From contig CAMDSB010000028.1 of the NCBI GenBank assembly GCA_945907105.1, positions 1-15,560 on the forward strand: a DNA stretch of 15,560 nt. Reading direction: 5' to 3'. The DNA is from Rickettsia typhi (GTDB taxonomy: Bacteria > Pseudomonadota > Alphaproteobacteria > Rickettsiales > Rickettsiaceae). Below, piece by piece: positions 13,416-15,560 of the stretch (position 1 is the stretch's first letter; each line of letters opens with the position of its first letter). Under the pieces are notes generated by a model. That model was not told the DNA's origin and did not search any database. It saw only the letters and a program-made list of their open reading frames with translations. The translations under genes were made by a program, and so were the position numbers.

Positions 13416-14369
13416 ATGAGTCACAAGACGAAATGGTGGTACTATGGCTTGGCTTTAATTCCACCTTTTATGGGAGCTGTGAGCTATGTCCTCTCTAAAT
13501 ATATAATCACCGACATTTCACCTATTTCATTGTTATTTTATAGATGGCTAGTCGCCCTCGCTATCTTAACACCCTTTGCAATTAAACCATTTCTTGCTGA
13601 AATTGTAAATGTACTAGCTAACTTTCGTATTTTATTTATTATAGCTCTCTCAGGAGTAACTCTCTTTAATTTCTTTGTTTACTACGCGCTGCAATATACC
13701 ACCTCCACTAACACCTCAATTATTGTCAATATTTTTCCTATAGTTGTCTTAGCGTTAGGAGTTATCATAAACCAGGATAAGCTACGTAAATCACATCTTT
13801 ATTCGATAATATTTTCGTTTATAGGGGTGCTAATCATTCTGAGTCATGGCAATATCATGCATGGCTTGTCAGCATTGTTCCATAATATTGGCGACTTTAT
13901 AGCCTTAGCAGCTACCTTATGTTGGGCAATTTATGTATTTGGCGTTAAGTACAAACCTATAAATCTATCATTTCGTAGTTTTGTTTACTCTACATCTTTG
14001 ATAGGCACCGTCTTAATCTGTCCATTATATATATTTGATATATTCTATCTAAAGAACACATTTGAACCAACTATGGTCAACATGAGCGTGATTTTTTGTC
14101 TAGGATTCGGGGTATCAATCATTGGCATGATGTCCCTTAACCTAAGCATAGTAAAAATTGGACCTAATATTTCTGCTATACTATTTTACTTTGCCCCTTT
14201 ATTTACCTCAATTATGGCAGTTATTATACTTGAAGAAAAATTGCAACCATTCCATTTTTGGGGCATCTCATCTATCTTACTGGGCGTTAACTTCCCTTTG
14301 ATTGCACATTTTTTTGCTTATAAACCCAAAGCATATAATAAAGAAGAGGAATTGCTGGGTGATGATTGA
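13416..14369 (+). CDS. EamA/DMT-family membrane permease
   Basis: Inner-membrane transporter of the drug/metabolite superfamily with about ten hydrophobic helices arranged as two EamA repeats of roughly 140 residues. The first repeat contains SYVLSKYI, then ISPISLLFYRWLVA and the alanine/threonine-rich YYALQYTTSTNTSIIVNIFP. The second contains LCWAIYVFGVKY and ends with ILFYFAPLFTSIMAVIILEEKL and a closing helix; both fit the family's two-fold plan. I start it at 13416 (317 residues) because CAGGG at 13406-13410 lies 5 bases before that ATG and the protein then begins MSHKTKWWYYG just before helix 1. An in-frame ATG at 13374 would add 14 residues with a poorer ribosome-binding site. It does not look like the known Rickettsia S-adenosylmethionine transporter, another EamA protein, so substrate and direction stay open. 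It converges on the TPR gene, with 26 bases between. Confidence 0.87.
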   Translation: MSHKTKWWYYGLALIPPFMGAVSYVLSKYIITDISPISLLFYRWLVALAILTPFAIKPFLAEIVNVLANFRILFIIALSGVTLFNFFVYYALQYTTSTNTSIIVNIFPIVVLALGVIINQDKLRKSHLYSIIFSFIGVLIILSHGNIMHGLSALFHNIGDFIALAATLCWAIYVFGVKYKPINLSFRSFVYSTSLIGTVLICPLYIFDIFYLKNTFEPTMVNMSVIFCLGFGVSIIGMMSLNLSIVKIGPNISAILFYFAPLFTSIMAVIILEEKLQPFHFWGISSILLGVNFPLIAHFFAYKPKAYNKEEELLGDD

Positions 14370-14395
14370 TACCCAGTTTAAATGGAATATGCAGA

Positions 14396-15280
14396 TTATT
14401 TTCTTGTCTCACTCTCAGCATCGATTATAACTGCCGCATCATAAGCAGCTTGAGCCTCATCATTTCTGCCCAACTTTTCTAAAATATGAGCTTTGTTTTT
14501 ATAGAACAAGCTATTGCTATTATCCAATTCTAATGCTTTATTACATATTTCTAATGCCATTTCATATTTTCCCATACCATTTAAAGCAGCACATTTGTTA
14601 CTATAAGCTATGCTCGATTTAGGATCATATTCTATTGCTTTATCGTAAAATTCTATTGCCTCTTCATATCTACCATTATCATATAACTCATCTCCACTAC
14701 TAAGGTCTTCATTAGCAAATAATCCGTATATAATTAATAACCAAATAATTCCACCTATGCCTATAACAATGTAATTTGATAGAGAAAATTTAGTATTATT
14801 TTGAAAATTTGGAAATAGTTTTCTATTTATATTTAATATGATTACGTTACATCTGACAATAATTATCCAAAGTAAAAAACTAGGCACAAGGCTTTCACTT
14901 TTAAACTCAATTAGCGAAAGAATTATGTACAGAATAGTCCAAAATCCTGGATAAATATTTATTTTTAAACGTGCTTTTAGAGAAAATAATTTTATATATT
15001 TAAAAAAACTATATACCCAAAAAATTCCAAAGAATGTTCGCCAGAACGGTAATATATCTCGACCACTTTTGCGCTTGATAAATACCCAATTTTTATAAAA
15101 CCAGTATAAATAATATAAACCCAATGTAGATACCGCCATCACGATCAATTTAAATGTTGAAACCGTAAAAAAATGCTGTTGTTCTTGGGAGTTATCTGTT
15201 GTTAGCTTCGGTTTTTGGGTGTTATCGATTATTAGCCGCGGTTTTTGTTGCGCACTATCTGCTTTTATTAGATTAACCAT
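14396..15280 (-). CDS. Multi-pass membrane protein with C-terminal TPR repeats
   Basis: 294 residues with unknown function. A hydrophilic N-terminus holds two imperfect copies of a ten-residue unit (KPRLIIDNTQ, KPKLTTDNSQ; residues 13-32). Five hydrophobic segments follow (about 43-62, 78-95, 112-126, 132-150, 170-188). The first two, with TLGLYYLYWFYKNW and PFWRTFFGIFW, resemble small membrane DUF4234-type domains. Three tetratricopeptide repeats fill residues 193-290 (DELYDNGRYEEAIEFYDKAIEYDP and following), a protein-binding superhelix probably exposed on one membrane face. I start it at the ATG at 15280; the open frame continues to 15472, but that extension would read through the rRNA terminator at 15362-15398. 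No clear ribosome-binding site is seen. Perfect TATAAT hexamers occur on this strand at 15299-15304 and 15332-15337, so it probably has its own promoter. It could be a scaffold or envelope protein; I cannot say. Confidence 0.75.
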   Translation of the reverse strand: MVNLIKADSAQQKPRLIIDNTQKPKLTTDNSQEQQHFFTVSTFKLIVMAVSTLGLYYLYWFYKNWVFIKRKSGRDILPFWRTFFGIFWVYSFFKYIKLFSLKARLKINIYPGFWTILYIILSLIEFKSESLVPSFLLWIIIVRCNVIILNINRKLFPNFQNNTKFSLSNYIVIGIGGIIWLLIIYGLFANEDLSSGDELYDNGRYEEAIEFYDKAIEYDPKSSIAYSNKCAALNGMGKYEMALEICNKALELDNSNSLFYKNKAHILEKLGRNDEAQAAYDAAVIIDAESETRK

Positions 15281-15361
15281 GTTTTTGTACAAAGAATAAT
15301 TATATTTAAAAGCAGATCTGAATATCTTGAGATTATATTGAATTTTGGAAGCGTTTAAAAC

Positions 15362-15398
15362 AAAAAAAACCACCTCATATACTAAGGTAGTTTTTTTT
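15362..15398 (-). terminator. Terminator of the 16S rRNA transcript
   Basis: In minus-strand RNA, positions 15398-15384 pair with 15376-15362 over 15 bp around a 7-base loop, giving an A8-stem-U8 hairpin with a further U-rich tail. Two of the pairs are G-U wobbles in minus-strand RNA but C-A mismatches in plus-strand RNA, which assigns the element to the minus strand. It lies about 130 bases past the 16S 3' end and upstream of the TPR gene. Confidence 0.8.
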
Positions 15399-15486
15399 AA
15401 ATACGTAATGTAAATATCAAATACAAATAATAAGTTAAAGGTAGTGACAGCTAATTTTTGACTGTACACCACATAACACCACTTTG

Positions 15487-15526
15487 CTAAATGAATAACT
15501 AGTTAATGTTATCCAGTGTCATTTAG
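15487..15526 (-). other. Hairpin in the 16S rRNA trailer
   Basis: Just beyond the mature 16S 3' end, CTAAATG/CATTTAG (7 bp, arms 15487-15493 and 15520-15526) and the inner ATAAC/GTTAT (5 bp) form an interrupted stem with an asymmetric bulge. A trailer hairpin here could take part in 3' processing of the precursor; this is inferred from position. Confidence 0.4.
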
Positions 15527-15530
15527 TCTT

Positions 15531-15560
15531 TAAGGAGGTAATCCAGCCGCAGGTTCCCCT
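15531..15560 (-). rRNA. rrs: 16S ribosomal RNA, 3' end only
   Basis: The reverse complement of the last 30 bases reads AGGGGAACCTGCGGCTGGAT followed by TACCTCCTTA, the universal 3' end of bacterial 16S rRNA including the anti-Shine-Dalgarno sequence. The gene enters from the right edge on the minus strand. No tRNA-Ile, tRNA-Ala or 23S gene follows it; a terminator and a protein gene do, as expected for the split rRNA genes of Rickettsiales. Confidence 0.97.

Noticed and set aside
15281..15472. A 64-residue N-terminal extension of the TPR protein, up to a start at 15472
   Set aside because: It would run through the A8/U8 terminator hairpin at 15362-15398 and into the 16S trailer. Its translated sequence is low-complexity Phe/Tyr/Lys without domain character, while the ATG at 15280 begins a normal soluble N-terminus.

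Overview
The window is AT-rich and looks like the chromosome of a member of the Rickettsiales, an obligately intracellular alphaproteobacterium. Four things point there: a cytochrome c1 gene of alphaproteobacterial type; TrmD and L19 resembling Rickettsia versions; a large ankyrin-repeat protein of the effector type; and, at the right edge, the 3' end of a 16S rRNA gene (minus strand) followed by a terminator and an unrelated gene instead of tRNA-Ile/tRNA-Ala/23S. An unlinked 16S gene is typical of this order. I infer the order but cannot name genus or species.

Layout. 1-723: 3' part of petC (cytochrome c1), plus strand. 724-1136: intergenic, with a hairpin and the rhlE terminator. 1137-2375: DEAD-box RNA helicase (rhlE-like), minus strand, with a nested inverted repeat just upstream of its start. 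2376-2850: intergenic, rich in inverted repeats, with a promoter for the next gene. 2851-5676 and 5750-8587: two tandem paralogues, each a sodium/solute symporter (SLC5) domain fused to a second six-helix membrane module and a histidine kinase. 8845-11892: a 1015-residue protein with an N-terminal ankyrin array and a C-terminal segment carrying a His-Gly / Cys pair in the pattern of clan CD (caspase-like) cysteine peptidases, behind a near-consensus promoter. 11916-11992: tRNA-Pro(TGG), minus strand. 12131-13245: trmD-rplS, plus strand, ending in a probable terminator. 13416-14369: EamA/DMT-family permease. 14396-15280: membrane-anchored TPR protein, minus strand, downstream of the 16S rRNA gene. 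15531-15560: 3' end of 16S rRNA.

How the parts fit. petC, rhlE, trmD, rplS, the tRNA and the rRNA are housekeeping. The accessory block is 2.85-11.9 kb: two transporter-kinase sensors followed by a candidate host-directed effector with its own promoter. The sensors have no response regulator beside them, so their output partner must lie elsewhere. The kinase halves of the two sensors are nearly 90 % identical by eye while the transporter halves are far more diverged. This suggests one shared signalling output fed by two different inputs. The middle membrane module resembles, from memory, the six-helix sensor part of CqsS-type quorum-sensing kinases. The C-terminal protease-like module of the ankyrin protein recalls the Rickettsia effector RARP-2, but with the domain order reversed. 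These two are the most interesting items here.
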